Both the position numbers and the translations under genes were made by a program. From contig OZ014420.1 in NCBI GenBank assembly GCA_963965975.1, positions 6,970,001 through 7,034,000 of the forward strand: a stretch of DNA of 64,000 bases, in the 5' to 3' direction. The notes beneath the pieces are model-generated. The model was given only the letters and a program-made list of their open reading frames with translations, was not told where the DNA came from and ran no database searches. Below, piece by piece: positions 1 to 14,520 of the stretch (the stretch's first letter is position 1; every line of letters begins with the position of its first letter). Origin of the DNA: Xestospongia bergquistia. Its lineage: Eukaryota; Porifera; Demospongiae; Haplosclerida; Petrosiidae.

Positions 1-2856
1 GGTAAACCAGTAAAACCACACCCACTAATTAAATTTGATTGCTAATTGTATAGGTCATCATTGAAACTGGACTTGTCGCTAATTTTGGTAGGTGTGGTGG
101 TTTCTGGTTATTAAGTATTTATTAATTGTTATTTATAGAATGAATCAGTACCATTGTTGGCATCTTTCTTACGTAAAAATCATCGTGATTTAAAGTTAGC
201 AACTCTCATTTGTATCAATCAATTGTTGACTTCATATAGTAAGTATTGTGTATTTGTAGTTTTAAATTTACCTTTTTAAAGGTATATCTAAAGATTTAAT
301 TAAGGGAGTATTAGAGGAGTTGCCTCCGTTAATTAGTGATAATGATCTCCATATAACACAGCAAGTATTGACATTGTTGTGTACTGTGATGGAAGTTAGT
401 CCTGACTCCATGACCGTGGTATGTCTCCTCCTACTTCTCCTCCTCTTTCACTATTTTATTGTTACAGATAAAACAGTCTGTATTACCAAATATAATGACA
501 TTACTTCTATCGTCATTACTTCAAGGTAAAGACCACACCCACATAATTAATAATTACTTTATCTATCTATTAGGTAATGCATTGACAACGGTAGCTAATT
601 TCTTTTCTCATTTGGTGAAGTTAAGTCAACCTGGTCTCCAGTTTGAAGACATATTCCAGGTATTGTAGTATGGGTTTCAGTCTATGTGGTATGACTCTTA
701 TCAATAGATGTTAACAGCACATGTCCATGTATCACAGTTAGAGAATATACAATCCTCTCCATTAGTACTTCACAAACAGGTAATGAGTGGTTGTCATGTG
801 ATTATAATGTGGTTGTCATGTGATTATATCATGTATATAGGCATTCCAAAGTCTCTCATGTTGTATTGCTGTGATATGCTCAGCAGTACCAGAAAGAACT
901 GGTCCTGTTGTTGAGAAATTTATAGAAGATATTAAAGTATTTTATTTTATTTTTAAGTTATTTATTTACTCTCCTTGTTAAGTCTCAACATTCAGATGAA
1001 CCTACTAAACTATTAGCACTGTTCTCTATTGGTGAAATAGGCAAGCAAATGTGAGACCACACCCACTAATTATACATACATTTATACACGCGTATTCATA
1101 TAGGGATTTAAGTGGTATTGGTAGTCTCCATGGCGTCATTATAGACTTGTTTGGATCAACTAGTGAGGAAATAAGATCAGCTGCTTCCTATTCATTAGGT
1201 AACCGCAATTACCATATATGGTATGTACTGGTATTGTATTAGGATGTGTTAGTGCTGGTAATCTTACCAAGTATCTGCCGTTCATTTTATCAGAGATCCA
1301 GGGTAATCCAAAGAGGCAATACCTCTTATTACACTCGTTAAAGGAAGTAATTAGTTGTTATAATACTAGAACAGGTTATGATAGTCTTAAACAACATGTC
1401 CCACTGATTTGGTAAGTAATTCATTAGATCATTTGTGTGTCCATTGTACCATTCATGTGTCCATTTAACTATTTATGTGTCCATTTAATTATTCATGTGT
1501 CCATTTAACTATTTATGTGTCCATTTAACTATGTGTCCATTGTACCATTTATGTGTCCATTGTACCATTCATGTGTCCATTTTCTATTAATATTTAAGGG
1601 ACGTATTGTTCCAACATTTTCAAAGTGGTGAGGAAGGGACAAGAAATGTTGTTGCTGAGTGTGTTGGTAAATTAACATTAGCTGATCCTGACATACTCCT
1701 CCCTAAATTAAAAGTAATTTATAATTGTTTGTAGTTACTTAAGAAAAATGTTTTGTTAGGAAAATCTCTTGTCTGACTCCGCCCATGTCAGAGGGACAGT
1801 GATCACAGCTTTTAAATATACTATTTCTGATCAACCACACCCCATTGATGTTCAGCTGCATCAATGTATCGGAGAATTCATGGTTTCCATTAGCGATGTC
1901 GATCTTGTGAGTTGTGTGTTCGTCTTGATAGTTTATAAGGGTTAAAAATTCTTTAGAATGTCAGGCGTGTATCATTGGTAGCATTCAATTCAGCTGCTCA
2001 TAATAAACCATCTTTAGTCCGAGATTTACTGGATACCATTTTACCAAATTTGTACAATGAAACAAAAGTGAAGGTTATCTAAACCACACCCCCTAACTAG
2101 TAGTTTGTTCCTTGTATCTTTATAGAAAGAACTTATTCGTCAAGTTGAAATGGGTCCATTCAAACATACTGTTGATGACGGTCTTGATTTGCGTAAAGCT
2201 GCTTTTGAGTGTATGTATACATTATTGGAGACATGTTTGGATCGACTTGACATCTTTGAGTTTTTAAATCATGTTGAAGATGGACTACGAGATCACTATG
2301 ATATTAAAGTACTTTTTAGTTGTGTGTGTGTGTTGTTAACTGGTTTATAATTCTATTTTAGATGTTGACATTTTTATTGTTAGTTCGTTTATCACATCTT
2401 AGGCCAACAGCAGTTCTACAACGTAAGTTATAAAATGGATGAATAGATAATTTAATGGACAAACAATGGATTAATGGATAGATAGATATCTTCTATATTT
2501 AAATATTGTTATTAATTTATAGGTGTTGATAAATTAATGGAACCATTACGAGCTACTGTACAATCACGAGTTAAAGCAAACTCAGTGAAACAGGAATTTG
2601 AAAAGCAAGAAGAAATGAAGCGATCAGCTATTAGAACAGTTATAAGTCTACTTGCTATTCCGGATGCTGGTTAGTTTGTTGTCCATATATGGTAATATAA
2701 TAACGTACTATATCTGTAGAGAAAAATCCACAACTGATGGAGTTCTTACAGCAAATTAAATCAAGTGCTGATACAGCTGCACTATATGAGTCTATACAAC
2801 AAGATACAAGTCTGTCTACAGCTACTGTTAATGTTGAACCAATGGAACTTAGCTAG
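1..2856 (+). CDS. CAND1: CAND1, cullin-associated NEDD8-dissociated protein (3' half, multi-exon, 5' end outside window)
   Basis: CAND1 is the HEAT-repeat exchange factor that binds un-neddylated cullins and swaps SCF substrate receptors in nucleus and cytosol. Conceptual splicing of about a dozen short exons from position 54 onward gives a chain that follows the C-terminal half of animal CAND1. Landmarks are the segments [49 protein letters not shown] and [12 protein letters not shown], each close to the vertebrate protein. The window opens at the donor of an upstream exon. The stop codon TAG is at 2854-2856. Introns are about 45-75 bp with GT..AG ends, except one of about 190 bp holding a 20-bp minisatellite (1424-1584). 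Identity is very secure; individual exon edges were placed by eye. Confidence 0.95.
1424..1584 (+). repeat. Intronic minisatellite, unit about 20 bp, about 8 copies
   Basis: Units of the type ATTTATGTGTCCATTTAACT vary slightly and fill a CAND1 intron between the donor near 1412 and the acceptor near 1599. The TGTGTCCAT core is shared with the intronic minisatellite of SNRNP40 at 17.4 kb. Confidence 0.9.
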
Positions 2857-3025
2857 AAGAAATGACATTTTTGTATTTACAATAATAACAATAATGTCCC
2901 CTGTGTTTTTGAATTAGTTTGTTTTGAGGCGAGATATTAAAATGGCCTCTAAGGCTCCTACTAATAAAGTGTTAAGCCACACCCAGTTTAGGTTGCTAAT
3001 CATCACTGTCACTGATTTCTCTCTT

Positions 3026-3875
3026 ATGGCTTATCCACACGGTTACGGTCAACAGCCACCACCGGGAGGCTATCCATATGGTCAACCTCCTCCACAAGCA
3101 GGAGGTTATGGCTATGGGGCGCCTCCTCCAGGCCCAGGCTATCCCGGTGGCTACCCTCAACAACGACCAGGCTATCCCCAAGGTAAAAATCATTATTGTT
3201 TTGGTTTTATTTCTTAGTGTTTCAGGTGGACAACCTTATCCTCCTCAACCAGCTGCTCCTGGTGGTTGTCCTCCTGGTGTTGACCCTACTATCTATAGTT
3301 GGTTTCAAGCAGTAGATGCAGACAAAAGCGGACAGATTACAGCGATAGAACTTCAACAGGCACTTACAAATGGAAACTGGTCACATTTTAATCCAGAGAC
3401 CTGTCGTTTAATGATAGGTACCTCATTAAATAGTCAACAATCATTAATTTATTTTCTCCAGGTTTATTTGATCAAGATAATTCAGGAACAATTGATTTAA
3501 AAGAGTTCCAACAACTTTGGACATATATCAATCAATGGAGAGGTGTATTTGATCGATATGATAGAGATAAGTCAGGAAATATTGACGTCAATGAGTTGTT
3601 TACTGGTAAGTTAGCACTTGTACAAGATTATTTTATGACCTTATGTAGCTTACAATGAAATGGGCTTCAGAGTGTCCGTGCAATTTTGTCAAATGATTGT
3701 ACTTCGTTTTGATCGATTGAGCAAGCGTTCTCTCAAATTTGATGATTTTATTCAGACCTGTGTCATGTTACGATCTCTTACAGATGCCTTCAGAGCTCGT
3801 GATACCAACCTTGATGGTACGATACATGTTGGTTATGAAGACTTCATGACAATGGCTATCAGTAATAAGCCATAA
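3026..3875 (+). CDS. Penta-EF-hand protein, peflin/sorcin type
   Basis: Calcium-binding PEF family protein. The first 60 or so residues are rich in Gly, Pro, Tyr and Gln ([19 protein letters not shown] start), as in peflin and ALG-2 relatives. EF-hands follow. The first has the loop [12 protein letters not shown], the next [12 protein letters not shown], the third [12 protein letters not shown], then a degenerate hand and a last one around [14 protein letters not shown]. The gene has four exons: the first ends near 3181, with acceptors near 3226, 3462 and 3647. I chose the ATG at 3026 because the in-frame residues upstream do not look like the family. Peflin (PEF1) is the best guess, from the long GYPG-rich head; an ALG-2 (PDCD6) relative is the alternative. 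PEF proteins act as calcium-dependent adaptors, for example on COPII vesicles. Confidence 0.88.
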
Positions 3876-4147
3876 TACAGACAAAATAATGCTGTATTCA
3901 TTCCTTTTATTTTACCCTGGCAATTAATGTCAGTTGGTCAAATTCAAAAAAAAAGCAAAAATGAAAAGAGAAACACCACCTTTATTAAGGGGGTGTGGCA
4001 TCATGTTATTATTAGTTATTACAAATTCTAATCAATTAATTTGTCAGAACTGGTCATCAAATTGCCCTGAGAAAAAAACCACTAAATTTAGAGCATTTAC
4101 GCAATTTAATATTACATCATCATTACAAGCAATGACATCATAATGAC

Positions 4148-7073
4148 TCACTTTTGTTTAGCAATACGTCTCAACATTTGATTACCAGCTACAAATGTTA
4201 TACCACCTAACACTATAAGCCACTTTAGCGTTTGAAACATATTCTAATATATATACACAATATAATATACATAGTAATTGCTATATTACTAGCTGTATCC
4301 AGAAACAGTAGTATAGGAAGAAGATGCTAGCCAATCCAATATGGAACAGGATAGCCCAGGGACCAGATAAAAATAAATTTGAAATATTAGCACCTAAAAT
4401 TAACCACTGTTAAAATGGAGAACATTAATAATTGGTTACTATGGCAACCTATTAAACTAACTAGTATAAAAAGAATAGCCAATGGCAGAAGAACTAATCC
4501 AGAGAAAGTGGCAGAGACAACAGCTGGAGGACGTTTCTCTGGTATTCTAAACATATGCTAAAGAGAACCACTGTTAATTTATAACTATTAAATATTATAT
4601 GAAGATCATCAGAGGAAAGCTCTAGTTATCAGCATATACCATATTTGGTATTAGAGTTGGATTTATACTCATCATGTGACCTGATCAAACTAGTTTGTCT
4701 TACTTGAATTTCTGGTTTTGGTTTGTTTCTATATTCCCGTTCTTCTGATGTTGTTTCTTTAGGAGTACCTGAGAATTTGAGAGTTAATTTACCAACATCC
4801 CAATTAAAAGGATTTTGAATGGTTGCTCCGCCAACAATTAAAGTCTAAAATGATCAGAGAATGAAGTCACATGACAATCACATGATAACGATACCATTGA
4901 ATAAGTCCCTGATTTTGAGTTAAAGGATTCTTTAGCAGTTTTAGCAACATCTAGTTCAAAAGTATAGGTTTTATCTGGAGTGGGTGTAGCTACAAAAAAG
5001 ATCTCTTCCTCTTCACTAGAAACAAGGCGAACAAATGTCTAAGAGAAAGAGAAGTCAATAATAACATGATTTAGTGTGTGTAGCTATATTACCTGATGGA
5101 GTGTGACTTTATCTTTAGTCTCTTGATTGATAAGGTCAAAGGTCATTTTAAATTTAGAATGATGATCCGCTATTAACACTTCACTAGCTGCCTTGGGATA
5201 CTGCAAACTATAGAAAAGCACTCTCACATTTGTCCCTCTCTACACTGTTACCATGGATACCTTACAGATTTTACAGCAACATTCTGTTCCTTTTCAATAA
5301 CTGCTAATTCTACTGAAGCCACACCCACCAAGAAACTGACAGTCACTTCAAACTATAGTAAAAACACCTTTAATGACATCACATGATTATCACATGACTG
5401 ACCTCTACATTGCTCAATTCTGCTACTACAGAATCACTTTTTGACTCAGTACTATTAAATAAAATGACCTTAACATCATACAAATGTAACTAACCTTAAT
5501 AATACTTTATAACTACCTGGTACTTTGACTTGCTCAGTTAATTGAGTACTATAACTTATCCTGTACAGAACAAGAACTAATTAATTTAATAACAGGGTTA
5601 TACCCATCAGGATCAGCAGTAAACGGTTTGTTTCGAGTTTCTCTCTCTCCCGAAGGATCTGTTACAGTTTTCAATATTACAGTACTGGCTCCAACATTTT
5701 CTCCTAAAATGTTTGTGAGACTTACCTAATTAAGACATTGTTAAGTAGGGGCAAAAATTGCTAATACAAACCGTTAATGAAGGTTCTTTGGCATTAATGG
5801 ATTTGTGATCTGTACGAAGAAGTCCAGCTGGTACAATGAACTAAGAGGAAGTAATTAACACAATAGAATTTATAATTTATTTATTACTTTATTATTAGTT
5901 AAGAGTCTAGCAGTTTGTAGTAAATAAAATGCTTCTTTAATACAATTAGTATATTTACTAGCCACTAAATAATTACCAAACTTAGTAGCTTGCTCCTAAA
6001 CAAGAAAACATCACATGACTGTCATGTGATATCAATATGACTAACAGGAGTAATAGCTGGTGCAGTATTAGCTTTTGTGGCAAGTTGAAATATACTGGAG
6101 AGAGCAATAGAGGTTGTTACTAGTCCTTCTTCAAACTATTATGAAAGTAATTAACAAAACTAACAATAGGGGCTAACTCACATAAAGTGTAGTAGGTGTT
6201 TCATCAGCTTGAGCTACGACATCCTAGAATAAATGATGACATCATAATGACATCGTTACTATTAAAAAATACCTCTACTAAATCCATAAGAGAGGACAGT
6301 GTCCCTGAAAACAGAGCACCAATAGAAAAGGTGTATCCATAACTACCAGATATATAGATACAAGTTATCAACAGCTTATAACATCTACCTTAAAATGGTC
6401 TCTTCTTTTTCGGTCAAGGATACCAAATCGGGCAATGTGATAGATTGTGGTACAGCTAAATGGACAACAAATATTATCTCAGATATGATCTAGATAATGG
6501 TGGAGGTACCTTTTTTAATGTTAGTTAATGATGAGGCTATCCAATAGATCTCAGTCAAATTCCTCTCCATATTCAACATATTATTTAATGTTTTCTCAAA
6601 TTTGTCATAGGACACCTACCACCCACCCACACAAGTAATTAATATTGATGAACAATTATGTCATACTTACATCACATCCAAGAGCTACAGCAGCTGATGT
6701 AGCATAGAAAATATCTGTTAATGAGTCACCAGCTGGAGAGGTTTTCTTCAAATATTGACATACTGCTTGCTTCACCTTATTAAAATTAATTGACTATTAA
6801 TATTATCATATGACAATACCTTTGCATCCTCTTTGCCAAGTGAAGCCACACCCCCTGCTACATAATAGGCTGTCTCAAGGTCTGTCACTAAAGTATTTTG
6901 GAACAAGGTTTGCAATCTTTGCTTATCACGTGATCCAATTATCTCTCTTAATGAAGGAGTACTCTCAGCCGATGTAATTAATGCAATCAAAACTAAAAGT
7001 CCTATTAAAAATATTTAATTAATAAATAATACCATGAACTAAACTCACCTCCTATTCTGGACAACAAATCCAT
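4148..7073 (-). CDS. RPN2: Ribophorin II, oligosaccharyltransferase subunit
   Basis: RPN2 (Swp1 in yeast) is a non-catalytic subunit of the ER oligosaccharyltransferase that N-glycosylates nascent proteins. The start ATG is at 7071-7073. The first exon encodes MDLLSRIG and begins a hydrophobic signal sequence that continues after the intron. The N-terminal luminal segment (ETAYYVAGGVASLGKED) matches the family helical-repeat domain. Near the C-terminus the last exons encode membrane segments, ending with a stretch like FETLKWLIVLGGITFVAGNQ and a basic tail RRIAKQK before the stop at 4148-4150. The gene is split into many short exons. The intron at about 4562-4703 is unusually long for this gene and contains a C/D-box-like motif. 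It is convergent with the penta-EF-hand gene and divergent from UPF3. Confidence 0.9.
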
Positions 7074-7366
7074 TATCTTCTCATGTACTGTGTGTGTACC
7101 ACGCGGTGTATGACGTCACAATTCATCCTCACGTGATCACAGTTCACAAGATCACTCCCCCCTCTCCAAGATAGTATCATTTTGCTGTAGTTATCAGCTT
7201 AAAGTAAGCTTTCTTTTTATTTTATACTACACGTGTATCATTCATTCACCTTTATTTCTCATCTTTACTTCTTTTCTTTATATCAATAGCTACTGAAAAT
7301 ACTATTTAAAGTTCTGATTGTGTAGTACCTATCAATCATCACGTGATCATAATAACTGATCACGTG
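7074..7366. promoter_or_regulatory. Divergent RPN2 / UPF3 promoter region
   Basis: The gap between the two start codons is 293 bp. It holds a perfect CRE-type octamer TGACGTCA at 7111-7118 and E-box octamers TCACGTGA at 7129-7136 and 7339-7346. A third CACGTG lies just upstream of the UPF3 start (7361-7366). CRE and CACGTG are classic bZIP and bHLH-ZIP sites; actual use in this organism is inference. No TATA box was seen on either side. Confidence 0.6.
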
Positions 7367-8623
7367 ATGGCCACTTCTGTCACTGGCCAGGCTATAAAAC
7401 GAGCTGAGAAAGAACTTACACAAACAAAAGTTATCTTACGACGTTTGCCACCAGACTTGACTAAGGATACACTTCTTGAAATATTAGATCCTTTACCATC
7501 ATATAATTACTTTAGTTTCGTATCTGGGAACCCAGCTTTGGGTAAGTCTGGATATTCCCGTGCGTATATAAACTTTGACAACTGCGAAGATATAGTTAAT
7601 TTTAGAGATTGTCATGATGGCCGTTTACTTGAGAGTGCAAAAAAAGATAAATACAGAGTAATTATAGAATATGCACCATTCCAAGCTTGCCCTCATACAA
7701 GACCCAAACCTGATCCACGTTGTGGTCAGATAGAACAGGATTCAGACTATCGAGCCTTCTTAGAGCAGTATGAATCTGTTGTTGTACCATTACCAAGTGT
7801 TGACTTGAGTTACCTAGATACGTTGGAACGAGTTCCTGAAGTCCAGATGACACCTCTTATTGAGTTCCTTAAAGAACGTCGTACACCAAAACCAGGCCGT
7901 GGTGGTCGTAATAAAGTAGTATATATTGCAGACAGCAAGAAAAAGAAAAGGAAAGATAAAGTCAAAGGAGAAGTCAAGACTAAAGGAGAGACTAAAGATG
8001 CTTCACTGAAAACCAAACCAGATCGAGGAGTCAGTAAAGATGACGATACTAAAGGGAAAAAAATTACAGACAAGGGTAGTAAAAGTAAACCAGTAGTTAT
8101 CATACATCATGATAAACATATTCCTAATGGTGACAGTAAAACAAAGACCTCAGAGAAAATTCCAGATGGAGCCTCTAAAATCAGAGAAACAAGAAAATCA
8201 GAAAGTAGCTCTAAACACAGAGAGAGACCTGATCAAGCATTATACAGTGTAAGAAGTGATAAAAGAAAGACTAGCCCAGTTACATCTCGTAAAGATGATC
8301 CTACCTCTTTTACTAAAGATCCTCCTAGATCATCATCACGTTCAAAATATACTAAGTCTTCCTCCAGTTATCATAATGATCGTCATGAGAATTATTATCA
8401 GTTTCAAGAGGATGAAGATGGTTATCAAGGTCCTGATACAGCAAAGGGGCGTGGTCACCAAGAAGGTGGTGGTAGGAGAGGAGGTGGAAAATGGGATGGT
8501 TATCATGGTCGTGATTATGAAGCAGATGATCGAGGAAGTAGCCGTTACCATGGTAACAGAAAAGATGAGCAAGGATATCAAAGTCGTAGAGGAGAGAAGT
8601 CTTCTCGTACCAGCTACAAGTGA
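7367..8623 (+). CDS. UPF3: UPF3, regulator of nonsense transcripts
   Basis: UPF3 links the exon-junction complex to UPF2/UPF1 in nonsense-mediated mRNA decay and shuttles between nucleus and cytoplasm. Residues about 14-170 form the Smg4/UPF3 RNP-like domain (VILRRLPPDLTKDTLLEIL, YSRAYINF, YRVIIEYAPFQ, then DYRAFLEQYE). The remaining 240 or so residues are low-complexity, basic and Ser/Arg/Gly-rich, as in UPF3A/B. I could not recognise the exon-junction-binding motif near the C-terminus with confidence. The ATG at 7367 is the first one; an in-frame GTG upstream is not needed. The gene is intronless, unlike most neighbours, at 418 residues. Confidence 0.93.
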   Translation: MATSVTGQAIKRAEKELTQTKVILRRLPPDLTKDTLLEILDPLPSYNYFSFVSGNPALGKSGYSRAYINFDNCEDIVNFRDCHDGRLLESAKKDKYRVIIEYAPFQACPHTRPKPDPRCGQIEQDSDYRAFLEQYESVVVPLPSVDLSYLDTLERVPEVQMTPLIEFLKERRTPKPGRGGRNKVVYIADSKKKKRKDKVKGEVKTKGETKDASLKTKPDRGVSKDDDTKGKKITDKGSKSKPVVIIHHDKHIPNGDSKTKTSEKIPDGASKIRETRKSESSSKHRERPDQALYSVRSDKRKTSPVTSRKDDPTSFTKDPPRSSSRSKYTKSSSSYHNDRHENYYQFQEDEDGYQGPDTAKGRGHQEGGGRRGGGKWDGYHGRDYEADDRGSSRYHGNRKDEQGYQSRRGEKSSRTSYK

Positions 8624-8878
8624 GATATGGTAGTTGCAACCAACTTTTTCTAGTCAGAAATTATACACCTTAACATAGAATCTCCAGAACTGTATAACAT
8701 ATGACTATCATGTGACATAGATGTCAGGCAGAACTATTGTGTTTCAGATCTTGACCCCTTTTATTGGAGAACACAGCACCTGTTATAATTAACTGATTGT
8801 ATTATTAAACTGTTTTTCTTATAATTTACCACATATTTTCATATTACAATATCAATAATATAATTATTATTACTAATT
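8624..8878. other. Convergent UPF3 / GGT intergenic region
   Basis: This holds the 3' UTRs of two converging genes. It contains the paired motif CATATGACTATCATGTGACA at about 8698-8717 and AT-rich sequence with AATAAA-like stretches. No gene was seen. Confidence 0.6.
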
Positions 8879-11553
<2,675 letters not shown>

Positions 11554-11597
11554 TGCACACACCCTAATACATAGATATACGGAGAAATACAGAAACT

Positions 11598-12557
<960 letters not shown>

Positions 12558-12609
12558 TTTAATAATTTAGTTTCTTTAGTCCTGAGAATATAATCATTAA
12601 TAGTTTAAT

Positions 12610-13425
12610 TTATTTAGAAGTGACAATAGAATCTAGTTGTTTTTCAAGTTGTTTTATTAACTTATGGTTCATAAAAACTAACTGACCATTTGGTAATAAC
12701 AGATGTAATACAGCAGATAGCCACTCCCCTTTCAGCAATATCTATGTCATTAACTAAATATAGACCAGTGATATATATCTCGTGTTACCTCTGCCATTTT
12801 TTGTTCCATATTTATAAAATGATCTCTAATTGTAAGGACAATATACGTTAATACGTTATCTGCTTGTAATCTGTTCTCATCTGAATCACATATCATTACA
12901 AATGCACAACTAAATGGACAAAATGGATACATAAATAAATAACTGATGGATACATAACTCACTTCTCATGTACTGTCCATAATACACTTTTAACAGATAT
13001 AAATGGATCACCAGCTGACAGTCGGAACAGTCCCTTTTCTAATGAATGACTACACCCACCATATTATTATATTACTAATATTGTGATGATACCTGTCACT
13101 GGAGCTATCATCTTTTATGTGTCCTCGTAGTACAAGATGTTTTGTCTCCATTCTAAACCCATACTCTGATTGAACCCGACAAGCAACCTAAAAGACACAC
13201 CCATTTAATTAACTAACTCTTGGCTCCATTTACCTGCATCAACTGTTCCTTTCTAATTTGTCTTAGAGCTTCCACTGGAGTATTCTGTAATTATATAATC
13301 TCTAATATTTCAATTAATATACACACCTCACTAATGGCTTCCTGCATATCATCTCCATATACAACAGAATATAGGATCCTACATGGAGTGGATGAGACAG
13401 AATGACAGAGAAATGCAAAAACCAT
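12610..13425 (-). CDS. AP5S1: AP-5 complex subunit sigma-1
   Basis: The small sigma subunit of the AP-5 adaptor, which acts with SPG11/SPG15 on late endosomes and lysosomes. The N-terminus MVFAFLCHSVSSTPCRILYS matches the human MVHAFLIHT...CRVLYS pattern. It is followed by RKEQ and VACRVQSEYG, aligned with RKEQ and VARQVES. The last exon reads LPNGQLVFMNHKLIKQLEKQ, matching LPHGQLLFLNDQFVQGLEKE. The start ATG is at 13423-13425, the stop at 12610-12612, with about five exons. The family evolves quickly, so similarity is mainly at the two ends, but both ends agree. Confidence 0.85.
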
Positions 13426-13463
13426 CTTATTGAGTCACGTGACTCAGCCACACCTCCAATCCA
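13426..13463. promoter_or_regulatory. 38-bp divergent promoter with 16-bp palindrome TGAGTCACGTGACTCA
   Basis: Only 38 bp separate the AP5S1 and crotonase start codons. At 13431-13446 lies a perfect palindrome combining the E-box GTCACGTGAC (the CLEAR/TFEB-type site by known consensus) with flanking TGAGTCA / TGACTCA (AP-1-type) heptamers. A CCAAT sequence also occurs just before the crotonase ATG. The sequence is certain; regulation by any factor is inference. Confidence 0.7.
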
Positions 13464-14450
13464 ATGGCTGCAACTACATTGAGATACCTTTCTCGTTGTT
13501 TTTCCAGTGCTAGCGGAACATATCAGAATCTTACTGTCCAGGACTATGGTCCAGTTAGAGTAGTAGCTATTAACAGACCTCATGTTAGGAATGCAGTAGA
13601 TACTAAAACAGCTAACGACTTGTTTGCAGCTTTTAACAAATTTGATCAAGACAGCTCTATGTTGGTAGGAATATTGGCGGGTAATGGAGGCAATTTTTGT
13701 GCTGGATATGATCTTAAACAGCTGGCAAGAGCTGACAATGTTAATAGCTTAATACCTCCATATTCCACTGATAGACCAGCACCAATGGTATTATGCTACT
13801 AATCATTACCTAATTAATTGTTATTTCAGGGGCCATCTCGTTTGATGCTCAGCAAACCTGTTATAGCTTGTTTAACTGGTTATGCAGTAGCAGGAGGTAT
13901 GGAGTTAGCTTTGTGGTGTGATTTGAGAGTTGCAGAAGATGATGTCACGATGGGTTTTATGAATCGGAGATTTGGTTAGAACCATTAATTATAATAGCAA
14001 TTAATTTCTTAATTATAGGAGTGCCACTACTTGATGGGGGAACTGTTCGACTACCTGCTTTAATTGGATTATCAAGAGCACTAGATCTCATTCTTACTGG
14101 AAGACCAGTTTCTGCACATGAGGCTCATGACATGGGTACAAGACTTTGTTGTAATTCTATTTAGATATACAGGCTATACAGGTTTAGTAAACCGGTTGGT
14201 ACCAGTTGGGAAAGGTTTAGAAAAGGCAATAGAGCTGGCCAATGAGATTGCAGCTTTCCCACAGAGCTGTATTCAACATGACCGCCAATCTGCCCTTGAT
14301 GCAACTTATCAAGTTACAACACTTTCAGAAGCACTTAAAAATGAGTACAATACCAGTCCAACTGTGTTAGAAGAGTGTGTTAAAGGAGCAAAGAGATTTG
14401 TCAAAGGTGATGGTAAGTCTGGACAATATATGTTTTTAAGAAACAAATAA
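13464..14450 (+). CDS. Enoyl-CoA hydratase/isomerase (crotonase) family protein, probable mitochondrial
   Basis: Crotonase-fold enzyme acting on a CoA thioester. The head MAATTLRYLSRCFSSAS looks like a mitochondrial presequence. The oxyanion-hole strands are GNGGNFCAGYDLKQLA and GYAVAGGMELALWCDLRVAED. Then comes FMNRRFGVPLLDGGTVRLPALIGLSRALDLILTGRPVSAHEA, a pattern I associate with a bacterial-type crotonase subfamily rather than with ECHS1. In the position of the first catalytic Glu of ECHS1 this protein has an Asn-Arg pair, so hydratase activity is doubtful and the substrate is unknown. There are four exons: the first ends near 13787 and the last runs to the stop at 14448-14450. It converges with the GTSF1-like gene. 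Confidence 0.88.
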
Positions 14451-14520
14451 ATAGTGTATGAAAATAAAGTCAAAAAAAAACAATGGATGGCTGGATAAAT
14501 GGATAATGTGACTATTTTGT

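Noticed and set aside
7343-7366. In-frame extension of UPF3 by eight codons
   Set aside because: It begins with GTG, not ATG, and lies in the E-box-rich promoter.
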